A DNA stretch of 64,000 nt from Obelidium mucronatum (taxonomy: Eukaryota; Chytridiomycota; Chytridiomycetes; Chytridiales; Chytriomycetaceae): the NCBI GenBank assembly GCA_025765595.1, contig JAIVFH010000034.1:248001-312000 (forward strand). The letters are read 5' to 3'. Positions 11,682 to 22,010 of this stretch are shown one piece after another. Made by a program: the position numbers and the translations under genes. The notes under the pieces are model-generated. The model was not told the origin of the DNA. It made no database searches and worked only from the letters and a program-made list of their open reading frames with translations. Position 1 is the first letter of the stretch. Every line of letters begins with the position of its first letter.

Positions 11682-13589
11682 TCATGCATTAAGCTTCCAG
11701 AACAACCGCCAGCTCTCTTCGCTGGGCCCCATCCATCGCACCTTTCCTCCAACGTCCATTCCCAACAAACCAAGAAAGCAATGCGGTTCCCTTACTTCGG
11801 TCTCTTGAGTGGAATCATCCAACGATGCAACCTGCATCCCCAAAACAACTTCTTCCACTTGATCAAGCGGCTGACCAACTTCAAAGTCACCAACCTCCAT
11901 TTCTTTAAACATTGCCTCCATACATGTCAAAATCGGTGTAGAAACTCCAGGCTTGCTTCCCTCGCGTTCATAGACACTCTTGACAAAATCCAGCAACTCC
12001 ACAACTCGATGTTTCAGAACACACCAATCCAGCCTCGCCTTCCAATGCGAGACAATAGGCCACCATTTCGGATCCATGCGCCGCGTCACAAACCAAAACA
12101 CAATCATGGCTTCAAAGATGGGGTGAATGTCTGTGTGAAGCAAAATATTTTCCTCTCTTCCTGGATCTTGAATGTAAAACTGGAGAAAGCAAGAGATTCT
12201 GAACGCAGAGTCAATGCATTGATTAATTGCTGATTGTATCAAAGTTTGAGCATGTGCATCGGCGGGGAGTTTATGTGGCTGGCAACTTGATAAAAACAGT
12301 ATGGGTCGATTCAAGACGGATATACTTGCAAGAAAGTCTAGGTTATACGATGGAATGATTTGGGTATCTGAGGCGCTCATTTCGGAGATTTGGTTCATGA
12401 ATCGAGTCTGGTCTGAGAGTGAGAGTTTGTATGGTTTGTCGCAAATGAGAAGGTACTTTGTTGGAAGTTTTGAATGTACGGATATGAGAAGAGAATGTAG
12501 TTGCAACGTTTTTTCTGAGGTTAGCAGGCTTTGGATAGAGGAAGGGGCTATAGCCATTTGCTGTTTGATGAAATGTATGAGTTTGTACAGTTCGCATTGA
12601 GGAAATAAAAGTGGAATGGAGTCAAAGATTGGATATGGGTCGTAGATTGGACTCGGTGGTTTTATACGATTGGAATTCAGGTGGAGGTGTTGTGTGGAGT
12701 CACTGACGTTAGACACAGCTTGCTGGTAGCAGAGATACCAGAAACATGGCCAAAACGCCCGCCTTCGATCCTCTTTTTGACGAGCAGTTAGATTTAAATG
12801 GTACAGCCATGGCGAATCATCGGGATCAATGTCAAGCTTGAGTGCCACAATAAGGTCCAAGGCAAGTTGGAAGAATGGTTGGCCAATATCGGGCTGCCCT
12901 TTCCCTTCGAGAATATTACGTAAGTTATTAGGCGAGACATGGCTGGGGTTCATACATAACGCAAACAGACAGATATTCAGCAGTGCTTGCACTGTTTGAT
13001 GGGTGGGTTTGTCTCCCAAGGCTCGAGTCAATGCTTTACGCGATCTTCGATAATACGACAGCTGGATCGCCTCGGGAAATACTGGTGTTGTTGAATATGC
13101 AGCCATGGCGCAGTAGATCATCCTGCACAGCGGCGGCTGCTGGAAGAAGGTCCTTAGAAACAAGTCGTTGTCGTACGAGTAGCAGCAGCTTGGCAGTGTC
13201 GTGCCGCCCCTGGTGTAGAAGCCGTGCACGATGGCAAAGTCGTCCAGCGTGGGCATCAGGTCGGGATCGTCCGTGTGTGCGTGCTGTTGCTCGAAGCCGA
13301 AGCCGAAGCCGAAGCCGCCGTCCAAGTCCGCCAGCTCGAGCAGCGGCGTCTCGGCCAGTCCGCAGATGCGGCCCAGCGCGGCGCCGACTTTCTCTCTCGG
13401 ACTCGCTCTCGGACTCGCTCCCGGCCTCGCGGCCCTCGCTCCGGGCCCAGGCCCAGGCCTCGCGCGCGCCGGATACTCGCACGCGCTCTGCAGCCGCGCG
13501 CACCGCTCGCACTGCGGCCGCGCGAGGCTGCATTTGCGGCGGTAGTGGCGGCACCGCAGACACGGCAGCGGCCGCGTCGTGGTCGACAT
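11682..13589 (-). CDS. Zn2Cys6 transcription factor, class I zinc cluster (array member 1)
   Basis: This is a fungal binuclear zinc-cluster regulator. Cysteines 10, 13, 20, 27, 30 and 37 show the canonical C-x2-C-x6-C-x6-C-x2-C-x6-C spacing (CLRCRHYRRKCSLARPQCER). A Pro/Gly/Ala/Arg-rich linker follows, then the acidic DPDLMPTLDDFAIVHGF block, the KEDRRRAFW motif and a long helical effector region, ending EESWRLFWKLNA. The whole region reads open, but positions 12955-12905 form a 51-bp stop-free intron (GTATGA...CGAAG) at the same phase-1 position (before the KGQPD block) as the intron in the other four array members. Splicing gives 618 residues. The first 350 bp are very GC-rich compared with the rest. 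The start lies 72 bp from the divergent class II paralogue. Confidence 0.85.
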   Translation of the reverse strand: MSTTTRPLPCLRCRHYRRKCSLARPQCERCARLQSACEYPARARPGPGPGARAARPGASPRASPREKVGAALGRICGLAETPLLELADLDGGFGFGFGFEQQHAHTDDPDLMPTLDDFAIVHGFYTRGGTTLPSCCYSYDNDLFLRTFFQQPPLCRMIYCAMAAYSTTPVFPEAIQLSYYRRSRKALTRALGDKPTHQTVQALLNICLFALCMNPSHVSPNNLRNILEGKGQPDIGQPFFQLALDLIVALKLDIDPDDSPWLYHLNLTARQKEDRRRAFWPCFWYLCYQQAVSNVSDSTQHLHLNSNRIKPPSPIYDPYPIFDSIPLLFPQCELYKLIHFIKQQMAIAPSSIQSLLTSEKTLQLHSLLISVHSKLPTKYLLICDKPYKLSLSDQTRFMNQISEMSASDTQIIPSYNLDFLASISVLNRPILFLSSCQPHKLPADAHAQTLIQSAINQCIDSAFRISCFLQFYIQDPGREENILLHTDIHPIFEAMIVFWFVTRRMDPKWWPIVSHWKARLDWCVLKHRVVELLDFVKSVYEREGSKPGVSTPILTCMEAMFKEMEVGDFEVGQPLDQVEEVVLGMQVASLDDSTQETEVREPHCFLGLLGMDVGGKVRWMGPSEESWRLFWKLNA

Positions 13590-13661
13590 GTGCTCTCCTT
13601 CTTTCTTTCTTTCTTTAATTATTAAAATTTATTCTTTAATTCTTTCTTTTATTTAAACAGC
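13590..13661. promoter_or_regulatory. 72-bp divergent promoter between two Zn2Cys6 genes
   Basis: Only 72 bp separate the two start codons. The stretch is a nearly pure A/T and CTTT-repeat sequence (tttctttctttctttaatta), sharply different from the GC-rich coding DNA on each side. Both promoters and both 5' leaders must share or overlap this sequence, or extend into the opposite coding region. Confidence 0.55.
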
Positions 13662-15584
13662 ATGCGCTCGGCCTGCGAGCGCTGCGCCCGGTTCAAGAAG
13701 CGCTGTGTTCCCGCGCCCGGCGGCTGCGACCGCTGTGCGCGCAGCGGGAGCCGCTGCTCCCTGGACCCGGCGAGCGGCGGCCTGGCCGCGACGCATCCCG
13801 CTGTCTGTGCCCCCGCTGCTCTGCTCGGCCGCTTCATGGCGCTGTCGGATGCCTCGTTGGCGGACCTCGAAGAAGCAGAGGGCTGGAACCAGAAAGTCCA
13901 CACTGGCTCACCTGGCTTCTCACTGTCTGCCCTGGATTGCATAACTTTGATGGCCGAAACTCCGCTAATTGATATGGAAGACTCCAAAGGGGAACTCGAG
14001 CACCTTGACTTGATGCCAACCATTGACGACTGGGCCTTCATCTTCAGTGCAATGTGTGGCGACGGTTCTGAACCTCCTTTCCTCGTTTCTCAAGATTGCG
14101 ACCTGTATTTGAAGGAATTCTTTCATCTGCCGCCTCTTGTCAGGACTGTGCATTTGATGTTCATGTCGTATTTGATGGCTCCGCATTTGACACCCAAGTA
14201 CTATAAGCAAACTCGGAAAGCCGTCGTTCGCGCGCTGATGGAAAAACCGACATTCCAAACCGTTCAGGGATTATTTATACTGGCTCTGTTTTTTGGAAGT
14301 ACGTATTTATTTTTTCTTTACTTTGTCAAGAAGTCCTAATCGCCGATTTCATATTCAGGGAAGGGACAACCAGCACTCGCAACATCGCTGACAAAGATTA
14401 TGGTTGACTTGATTCAAGATTTGCGGCTATTCATTGATCCAGACGAGTCTCCCTGGCTATTCCATCTCAATTTAACACCGCGACAAAAGGAGGATCGAAG
14501 GCGGGCTTTTTGGTTACCGTATGAGTTAATTTTGATCGAGTCTGCGACATCCACCAAAGAGATTACCAGTATTCCCTTCAATAGCGATTATATCAAAGCA
14601 CCCGCTTTTGTATTTGATGGCTATATGATTTTCAAAGGTTGTCCGTTAAACGAAAAAAGGACTAGACTTTGGTCCTTTATTATAACTGTCAAGAAACACC
14701 TCGACACACCTCCAAAGTCAATTTTCGAGCACTTGGCTACAAATTCAACATTTTCATTATTACAGTCCCAACTGAACTCTTTGCGATCCCTCATTCCTTC
14801 TGAACATCTCCTGACAAGTGAACATCCAGAAAGATTGACAGCCCAAGACTGTACCAGATTCAATGAACAAATTAGCAAGGAGGTGCCTGCCACGGACTTG
14901 TGCACGTTTAACGCTGTTCTCATGGCCAGCATTTGTGTGTTGAATCGACCCAATCTGTACATGTCCAGTTTGAAATCTTCATGCCATCCATTGTCGTTAA
15001 GCCATGAACAACAATCAATCATTTCAAATTCTATTAACAATGCTTTGGACGCAGCACATGGAATGGTGAATCTCTTGCAATATTTTCTGAGTCAAACTGT
15101 GGGGGCTCCGTTTCTACCAAACAATTATATGAACATGTACTTGTTTGAAGCAATGGTCGTTTTGTGGTTTGCATCGTGTCGAATGGATCCGATCTGGTGG
15201 GTAGTTTTGCAGAGAGACAAGATGGATTATTGGACAGTTCTGAGGGGCCGAATGATGATGGTTATTCAGTATGTCAAGAGTGTAGAGCAGAGAGAGAATA
15301 TTGTTGGTGGCCTGACGCCTCCTCTTTTGAACTGTGTGCAAGCAATGGTTCAAGAAATTGACAATCATGAAAAGTGTCTGTTGGGGCAACTACCGGCGAT
15401 GGATGATGTGCAGATTATCACGCTAGGAATGCAGGTTGTAAGTCTGGAAGGCGATGATGTTGTTGGAGAAGAGAGTGAACCGCGAGCGCTTTTGGGGCTT
15501 TTAGGGATGCAAGTGGGTGGTGGGATTCGGTGGCCTGGGCGGACTGAAGAGAGTTGGCGGCTGTTTTGGAAACTCAACTCGTGA
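13662..15584 (+). CDS. Zn2Cys6 transcription factor, class II zinc cluster (array member 2)
   Basis: Two exons (13662-14298 and 14359-15584) encode 620 residues. The zinc cluster starts almost at the N-terminus: cysteines 5, 8, 15, 22, 25 and 32 (CERCARFKKRCVPAPGGCDR). This cluster sequence is distinct from the class I members (KKRCVPxPxGCDRCA instead of YRRKCSLxxPECxRCA). Downstream the protein matches its neighbours: DLMPTIDDWAFIF, PTFQTVQGLFIL, DPDESPWLFHLNL, KEDRRRAFW and the C-terminal block ALLGLLGMQVGGGIRWPG then EESWRLFWKLNS. The intron is phase 1, just before the KGQP block, as in the paralogues. It is divergently transcribed from member 1 and convergent with member 3 (stop codons 69 bp apart). 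Confidence 0.85.
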
Positions 15585-15653
15585 TTTTGTATATACACAC
15601 ACACATGCACACGCACTCAAATTTTTTTGATAAATAAGTAGATTGTATTTAAT

Positions 15654-17731
15654 TCAAGAATACAGTTTCCAAAACAGTCGCCAACTCTCTTCACTTGGCC
15701 CCATCCAACTTATTCCGCTGCATACATCCATCCCAAGCAACCCAAGAAAACATTGCGGCTCTTTGACAATATATCCGTAATCATTTTCATTTTCATCATC
15801 ATCATCAACCATATCATTCAAAGAGGAAACGCGCATGCCCAATACAATATCGTCAACATCATTGTTGGTCTTGGAAACTTGCGTATTCCTAAACATTGCA
15901 GAGCCCCCACAAAAGCAACCATGTGCCTGGTAAATCTCCATCTCTCTCCACATGGCCTCCATACACGTCAATATAGGCATTGAACACCCAGCCCTCTTCC
16001 CTTCCCGCTCAAAAACACGTTTCGCAAACGCAACCAAATCCAAAACATGCCGCCCAACAGCACTCCAAGAAACCAAATCCTTCCATTCGGGTACAAGAGC
16101 CCACCAAACAGGCTCCATTCGACAAGAGACGAACCAAAACACAACCATGGCTTCAAACATTGGATGAATGTCTGTATGGAACATGATGTAATCTTGCCGT
16201 GTCTCGTCCTGGAGGTAATACTGCAGGAAACAGGCGGTTCGGAAAGCAGAGTCTAGACACTGTCGGATTGCGGATGCAACCAGTGTTTGCATTTCGGATG
16301 TTTGGTTGATTGGTTGAAATGATGGGATGCTTGTCAAGTAGAGAATTGGACGGTTCAGGATTGATACACTTGCAAATGTGTACAGGTTAAGCGAAGGGAC
16401 GCCTTGGTGTTCGGCAATGCTGAAATTCGCGTTCTGGGCTTTGAATCTCGCGTGGTCTGATGCCGTCAATTCTGTTGGGGATTCAGAAATCATCAAGTAC
16501 TGAGAGGGAAGCATAGAATGAGCCGCGATTAGTCGCGAATGAAGAGATAGAGTCTTTTTGGAGAATGCAAGGTCGTGAATTGATTCAGGGGCAACTGCTG
16601 CCGCCTGTTTTATGGCTGTAATAAGCCGGTAGATCTCACAGCCAGGCAAAATTACGGGCATCGAAGCAAATATAGGGTATGGATCGTCGACGCCTGATGG
16701 CGGCTTGATTTTCGCGTGGTTTAAAGATATGGATATGATAGAATCCGTAACTTTTGCCACAGATTGCTGGAAGCAGAGATACCAATAACATGCCCAAAAT
16801 GCCCGTCTACGGTCTTCCTTTTGCCTTGGGCTTAATTTAAGATTAAATAACCATGGAGAGTCATCAGGGTCAATGTCGAGTTTAAGCATAGAAATTAGGG
16901 ACAATGCCATTTTGAAGAAAGGTGCTCCAATATCTGGTTGACCCTTCCCTATTTGAAAAAAAAAAAGGAACACCCCACACTTTACTAAGTTCATCTGTTA
17001 ATTCAAAAGAGAGTAATTCTGACTCACAGAACGCGAATAGGCAGACGTTCAACAGAGCCTGAACTGTTTGATGTGTAGGCTTGTCACTCATTGCTCGTAC
17101 AAGAGCCTTACGCGCCCGGGCGTAATAAGATAATTGTATTGACTCGGGTAATATCGGAGTTGTTGTGTATGCTGCCATGGCGCAGTATATCATTCTTTGC
17201 AGAATGAAAAAAAAAAACGCATCACTAAAGAATCCGCGTATATACGCGGCAAAAAAACAAAAGCAGAACAAACCTTAAAACAGGAGGTTGATGAAAAAAC
17301 GTTCGAAGAAAATGATCATTGTCATACGAAAAGCAGCAGATTGGCGTGATGGATCCGCCTTTGGTGTTGAAATTGTACACGATTGCAAAGTCTTCCAGCG
17401 TCGGCATCAAATCTGGATCTTCAATCTCCCATTTGCAATCTTCCAATTCTTCCAAGCTCTGCTCAGAGGTGTTGATCAAAAAGCCAAGGACGGACGGAAC
17501 TTGACTCTGGATAGAGGGAGTCTCTTCTTCAGGCACTTCCAGTGTTGAGCTAGATGATACTGAAAGAGTCGAAGCGGCTGGCGATGGGGAGACTGTGACG
17601 TATTTTCCTTTCACGAGTCGCTTGGGATACTCGCATTCAAAACCCAGTCGGGCACAACGGTCGCACTCGGGCCGATCTAAGCTGCACTTTCGGCGGTAAT
17701 ATCGGCATCGGATACATGGGAGGGGTCGCAT
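15654..17731 (-). CDS. Zn2Cys6 transcription factor, class I zinc cluster (array member 3)
   Basis: Three exons (17731-17274, 17194-17028, 16948-15654) sum to 639 residues. The zinc cluster is CIRCRYYRRKCSLDRPECDR with cysteines at 6, 9, 16, 23, 26 and 33. Then follow DPDLMPTLEDFAIVYNF, FLRTFFHQPPVLRMIYCAMA, PTHQTVQALLNVCLFAF, KGQPDIGAPFF, KEDRRRAFWACYWYL and the terminal EESWRLFWKLYS. The second intron has the shared phase-1 position before KGQP; the first intron (17273-17195), inside the FFHQPPVLR/MIYCAM block, is unique to this member. A poorly conserved DDDDENEND stretch lies near the C-terminus. It is closest in sequence to members 1 and 5. As with all Zn2Cys6 proteins it should bind CGG-type half sites in the nucleus; targets are unknown. 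Confidence 0.85.
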
Positions 17732-17890
17732 GCAGACGCGAAAGAAGAGAGTTGCAAAGCAGTAATTTACTCTCTAAAATAATTTTTAATTGAAACACGA
17801 AACCTCTCGATCCTGCCAGCTTCCTCTGAATGCCTTGTATCAGCAGAATCATTCACCATATTTTCTTACACAAATCATGTTCTCAAATTT

Positions 17891-17933
<43 letters not shown>

Positions 17934-18058
17934 CCAAGAATTGGTAAGGCAGAGGTGTCAAGTTAGCAAAAAAGATTAAGACTTGGCCATTGCCATTATT
18001 CGAAAAAGTTGTATTTGAAGTCTTTCATGTTCTTTTCAAAGAGCGGTTTTTTGAGACA
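17732..18058. other. Intergenic divergent region with a 39-nt A homopolymer
   Basis: This spacer separates the divergent starts of array member 3 and the seven-helix gene, so it contains both promoters. Positions 17892-17930 are an uninterrupted run of about 39 A on the plus strand. I see no coding sequence or other structure. Confidence 0.5.
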
Positions 18059-19027
18059 ATGGAAAACGCCACGACTGAATGGGGGCCGTGGCAGGCCTAT
18101 GTCGATGCACAATACGTGTTTTATTTGGAAGACGGATGGATTACCGTTGTTGCATCTGTTGTGCAACTCTTTCTGCTGTTGTCACTGATTTTGAACGAGG
18201 GTCGCAATTTCGCGAGTTCAGGTCTCACTTCAAAAACAACCAGTCTCCGCAAAACAATATTCAAGCCTATCAACATAATACTACTTTCAATGGTTCTTTG
18301 TAATCTGGGCAGCGCTATCGGAAACTTGATCTGGGTCCAGTTTGGACGAGACGACAGTTACAATTTGTTGACACAAATTGTATCAGTTGTTACTGTGACT
18401 TTGGGAGGACTATTTCAGCTTTTGGTAATGGTAAATACATGGCATCGTGGACGTCATGTCGTAAATGTGGTATTTCCACGATCGGCATGCTTGCTCCGCA
18501 TGATTCTCCCCTTCTATGCAATTCTCCAAATCATACAAATAATAGCAACGGGGATATATATGATTACAGGGGATCTGAAGATTCAAAGCCTTGTTGGCAC
18601 AATTATATATGCTGTATCGATTGCGGCCGCCGCCTCAATGCTGTTGTTTGACATATTTTTCATTGCTGTATTCTCCATTTACCTGAACCGGATCAAACTC
18701 GAAGGGTTGAATCTTGACACAAAAAGGTTGGCAGTAGTTTCTCAGTACGGCATCGCGTCTGTCGTTTGCGTTCAGATCACCTTGGCTGCCAATATTGTCA
18801 TCAATCAAATATGGCTTGAAACTGCGCCTCAACTCGACATGAACCTATGGTATGCGCTGTATCACGTTCTCGACCTTACTCCATTGGCATATATATCTCT
18901 TCAATTCGCAATGAAATTGGCTTTGTTGAAAGAAAAGAGTCGTGAGCAGAATGCAAGGGTTGAAGTTGTTGAAAATGCCAAAAGAATTTCAAAGCAGAAA
19001 GAAACCTTCAGTGGAAGAAGCAGTTGA
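18059..19027 (+). CDS. Seven-transmembrane receptor-like protein
   Basis: A single exon encodes 322 residues. ATG 18059 gives a short extracellular-type N-terminus with an NAT glycosylation site (MENATTEWGPW). I count seven hydrophobic helices: about 28-48 (TVVASVVQLFLLLSLIL), 72-94, 102-126, 146-168, 176-208, 222-246 and 262-286. The tail is charged and ends KQKETFSGRSS. The topology fits a G-protein-coupled receptor, but I see no classical family motif (no DRY, no NPxxY), so the class is not assigned. It sits inside the array of zinc-cluster regulators, divergent from member 3. A role in sensing coupled to those regulators is only inference. It could also be another seven-helix membrane protein such as a PTH11- or Dicty-CAR-like receptor. 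Confidence 0.65.
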   Translation: MENATTEWGPWQAYVDAQYVFYLEDGWITVVASVVQLFLLLSLILNEGRNFASSGLTSKTTSLRKTIFKPINIILLSMVLCNLGSAIGNLIWVQFGRDDSYNLLTQIVSVVTVTLGGLFQLLVMVNTWHRGRHVVNVVFPRSACLLRMILPFYAILQIIQIIATGIYMITGDLKIQSLVGTIIYAVSIAAAASMLLFDIFFIAVFSIYLNRIKLEGLNLDTKRLAVVSQYGIASVVCVQITLAANIVINQIWLETAPQLDMNLWYALYHVLDLTPLAYISLQFAMKLALLKEKSREQNARVEVVENAKRISKQKETFSGRSS

Positions 19028-19066
19028 ACATACTTAAATTAAATAATACACGCAGAGTTAATAATT

Positions 19067-19274
19067 TTAAAATTCTTTGAGGAATTTTCTGAAGGTACAT
19101 TGCCAATTCTTTTCCATATCGCCGAAATCCGCCAGAATATCCACAAAATCACGCTTTTCCAAGCGATGTAGAACTGATGGCGCCACCGCTTGCACTTCTG
19201 CCGCGCGTAATGTGTGCGTTGTCACTTGTTTCAGACTTGGAAATGGAAGATTGTCAAACAATTTCCAAACCAAA
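19067..19274 (-). other. Coding-like segment, possible extra 3' exon of the LysM gene
   Basis: On the minus strand this stretch reads as a plausible protein tail (AAEVQAVAPSVLHRLEKR, DFVDILADFGDMEKNWQC) ending at a TAA followed by AT-rich sequence. It has no ATG near its upstream end. Splicing from the end of the LysM gene (GTTTGC...GTGTAG) would put it in frame. Alternatively it is a remnant of another gene. Confidence 0.3.
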
Positions 19275-19313
19275 CTAGAATTCTACACGATTGTTTATTT
19301 ATAGTGGCCCGGA

Positions 19314-19977
19314 TCAGCAAACGCCGGCACAAAGAGCCCCTACTTTCCCCGGATCTTGTATTGCAACTTGAAATTGCTCCACAGTCTTTCCGACCACAAT
19401 CTCCCTGCTACCAATCAATTTTGCGAAAGCAGTCGCAGAGACTTCATGATAGTTCAGCCCTCCAGTAGTCCGCCATGCATACGTTACAGTCACACTATTC
19501 CCATTCCAAGAGAACGTGCCTTGCTTCCCACAATCGGCTGGGATTTTCTCAGATCCAGCAAAATAGCCTGAATTATATTCAGTAGGTTTTATCGACGGGA
19601 AGCAATCGAATGTTATGTCATTGAACCAATGCCATGAAACTGTCATGGAAGATGTGCCAGGAGAGAGACAGACGATTGTTTGATCGATTATGGAAAATGG
19701 ACGGACATTGCAATCGATCCATGGATTCAGTTGCTTGAATTCATTCTCCGTCTATGAGAGAATACAGTTCAGTCGATGGGATGAATGGTGTCATTCTCAC
19801 CTTTGCCATTGAACTCGCAACCTGGTTGCAACTTGAATTCCCCTTTACTTGGAAAGTTGATTGGCAGTTTGCTGCATGGATACTCATTCCTGGTCCGTAT
19901 GTGCCCAAAACAGCAGGCCCTAGATCGATTGCTTCTACGAATGAGGTCAGGAAAACAGACACGAGGAGGCATAACAT
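19314..19977 (-). CDS. Secreted LysM-type protein
   Basis: Two exons (19977-19801 and 19751-19314, intron 49 bp, phase 0) encode 204 residues. It begins with a signal peptide (MLCLLVSVFLTSFVEA). Residues about 37-90 match a LysM fold: CQSTFQVKGNSSCNQVAS, then KTENEFKQLNPWIDC, then IIDQTIVCL, with the LNPWIDC segment matching the usual LNPxIxC. LysM domains bind chitin or peptidoglycan oligomers, and single-LysM secreted proteins of fungi often mask or sense chitin. The C-terminal 110 residues are cysteine-containing, beta-rich and unrecognised (GKQGTFSWNGNSVTVTYAW). A downstream minus-strand open segment (19273-19067, ending RKFLKEF) may be an additional 3' exon, joined by a 40-bp intron from GTTTGC near the present stop; I could not decide. 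It lies between the receptor-like gene and array member 4. Confidence 0.6.
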
Positions 19978-20002
19978 TTCTTTTTTACAAGTTCTCCAAA
20001 AA

Positions 20003-21933
20003 TCAACCCTGCAACTTCCAGAACAGTCTCCAACTCTCTTCACTGCGCCCAGGCCACCGAATCCCCCCCACTTGCATTCCCAGAAGTCCCATATACGCTC
20101 TTGGCGCCTCCACTTGCTTCACAACGTCAGCCTCCTCTAACGCCACAACCCTCATCCCCAAAGTGATTTCTTCAATACCATCTTGAACGAGACCAGGTAA
20201 AAAACACTGCTCATACGCATCAATCTCCTCAATCATGGCTAGCATGCATTGGACAAGAGGGAAAGTCGTTCCACCACCAACCGAATCAAACTTTTGAATT
20301 CTATGCATGAGTCTCTCCATTCGCTGTTTCAGTACATTCCACTCCATTTTCTTTCGTCCCATCACAGTCCACCAAATCGGATCCATCCGACATGACGTGA
20401 ACCACAACACAATCATTGCTTCAAAGAGTGGAAGGACTTCCAAGACATGTGGATCACAAGTAAGTGGATCCAAAAAAATGGTTGAAAGATTCATGATTCG
20501 GTGTGCCGCATCGAGGCTGGTGTTGATGGACTCGGATACAAGTGCTTGCATATTCGGGGTTCGATAGATTGGATGCCTGCCCAATCCGAGGCCAGACATG
20601 TAAAGCCTTGGACGATTCAAGATACAGATGGCAGCTAAATAGTGGCAGTTGCAGAAGAATGTGTTGGTTTCTAGTACGTTGAGTCGTACTACCATGTCGG
20701 TGTATCGGGTGTAATCTTGCTCACTCAATTCCTCTGCTGATTCAGTCATGAATAGATACTCCATTGGAATATGAGACCGAGCATGGTCAAGATCTTGCTG
20801 AAAACCGGACGTCGCTATTCCAATTAATTCTTGGAGGGTTCCTGGGGCAGTCAGAAACTGCCGTTTAATACTAATGATAACCTTGTGGACGGCTCCGAGC
20901 GCTTTTATGAGCGGCAGGTGGTCGAAAACTTTGCAACCATCCACTTCAAGAGCAGCAGGACCCTTGATCTTGGTTGAATCTATGGGAACATCGGCAGCTT
21001 CCGGAGAAGTTGCCGCATTCGACAAGATTGCTTCATATGCCATCCAAAATGTCCTCCTTCGATCCTCTTTTTGACGAGGAGACAGATTCAGATGGAATAA
21101 CCAAGGAGAGAAGTCGGGGTCGACGTCTAAGCGCAAAACTTGAATCAGGTTCTGCATTATCTTCAACAGTGATTCCACAAGTGTTGGCTGTCCTTTCCCT
21201 AAAGCAGTGTGAAAATATTAACTTGCGGATGCCACAATTTCAGAAACTCACATCCAACATATACATAGAGAATAAAAAGGCCTTGAACAGTTTGATACGT
21301 TGGTTGCTCAGTAATAGAATGAACGACGGCCTTCCGCGCCCTGTTGTAATACTCCAACGATACAGGCCCCATACAATACATGACCACAGCCGTTCTGAAG
21401 AAAGCAGGAAGTTGGAAAAAATCTTTTATAAATTGATCGGCATCAAGGGAATCGTGACGAATCGGTAAGCGAGTTCCATCGAAACTGACAGCACGGTACA
21501 CTACAAGCCACTCGTCGATTGTGGGCATTAAAGCAGGATCTTCCAGATGCCAGTCTTTGCCTTCTTGCTCAATCAGAGGCGTTTCGGATATTGTAGCAAT
21601 GTATTGAAGGGCTGAAATGTGGGGTGTTGCTGGAAGGATGACTTGGCGATTGTCATTTGGTGGGGATACAGAATCCTGGTTCCAGCCCTCTTCTTCTTCT
21701 AGGTCCATCAGGGAAGTATTTGATAGCTTAATGAATCGATCCAGAAGTGCTGACGGAGAGCCAATTGCAGGATGTGAAAGTGCCAAACCGCCGCAAATAG
21801 GATTCAGCGAACATCGGTTCCCACTCCAAGCACATCGGTCACATCCGTCTGGACTTGGAACACATCGTTTCTTGAGCTTAAAGCAGCGATCACAGGCGGT
21901 CCGTGCCGACCCCCCTCGAGGTTTTTGTTGCAT
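20003..21933 (-). CDS. Zn2Cys6 transcription factor, class II zinc cluster (array member 4)
   Basis: Two exons (21933-21252 and 21198-20003) joined across a 53-bp intron encode 625 residues. The cluster is CDRCFKLKKRCVPSPDGCDR with cysteines at 14, 17, 24, 31, 34 and 41, clearly the class II type shared with member 2. The linker has SLMDLEEEEGWNQ and ISETPLIEQEGKDW, paralleling the other members, then DPALMPTIDEWLVVY, PTYQTVQGLFILY, KEDRRRTFWMAYEA and the end ALEEADVVK...YMGLLGMQVGGIRWPG, EESWRLFWKLQG. The intron position before KGQP is conserved. The start codon is chosen as MQQKPRGG because it is the last ATG before the cluster. The 3' end is 25 bp from the LysM gene start, on the same strand. 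Confidence 0.85.
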
Positions 21934-22010
21934 TAAAATTGTACAAAGCCCCAAAAAGCCGCCCAAAACAAAAATACATGGGAATTGATTCGAAAAAGGG
22001 ATAAAAGATC

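Noticed and set aside
12983..13625. Several long Arg/Ser/Ala-rich frames on the plus strand
   Set aside because: They are GC-rich shadows of the 5' end of the first Zn2Cys6 gene on the minus strand.
17892..17930. Poly(A) tract as the tail of a retroposed gene
   Set aside because: No intronless gene copy or target-site duplication lies next to it, and similar tracts occur within introns.
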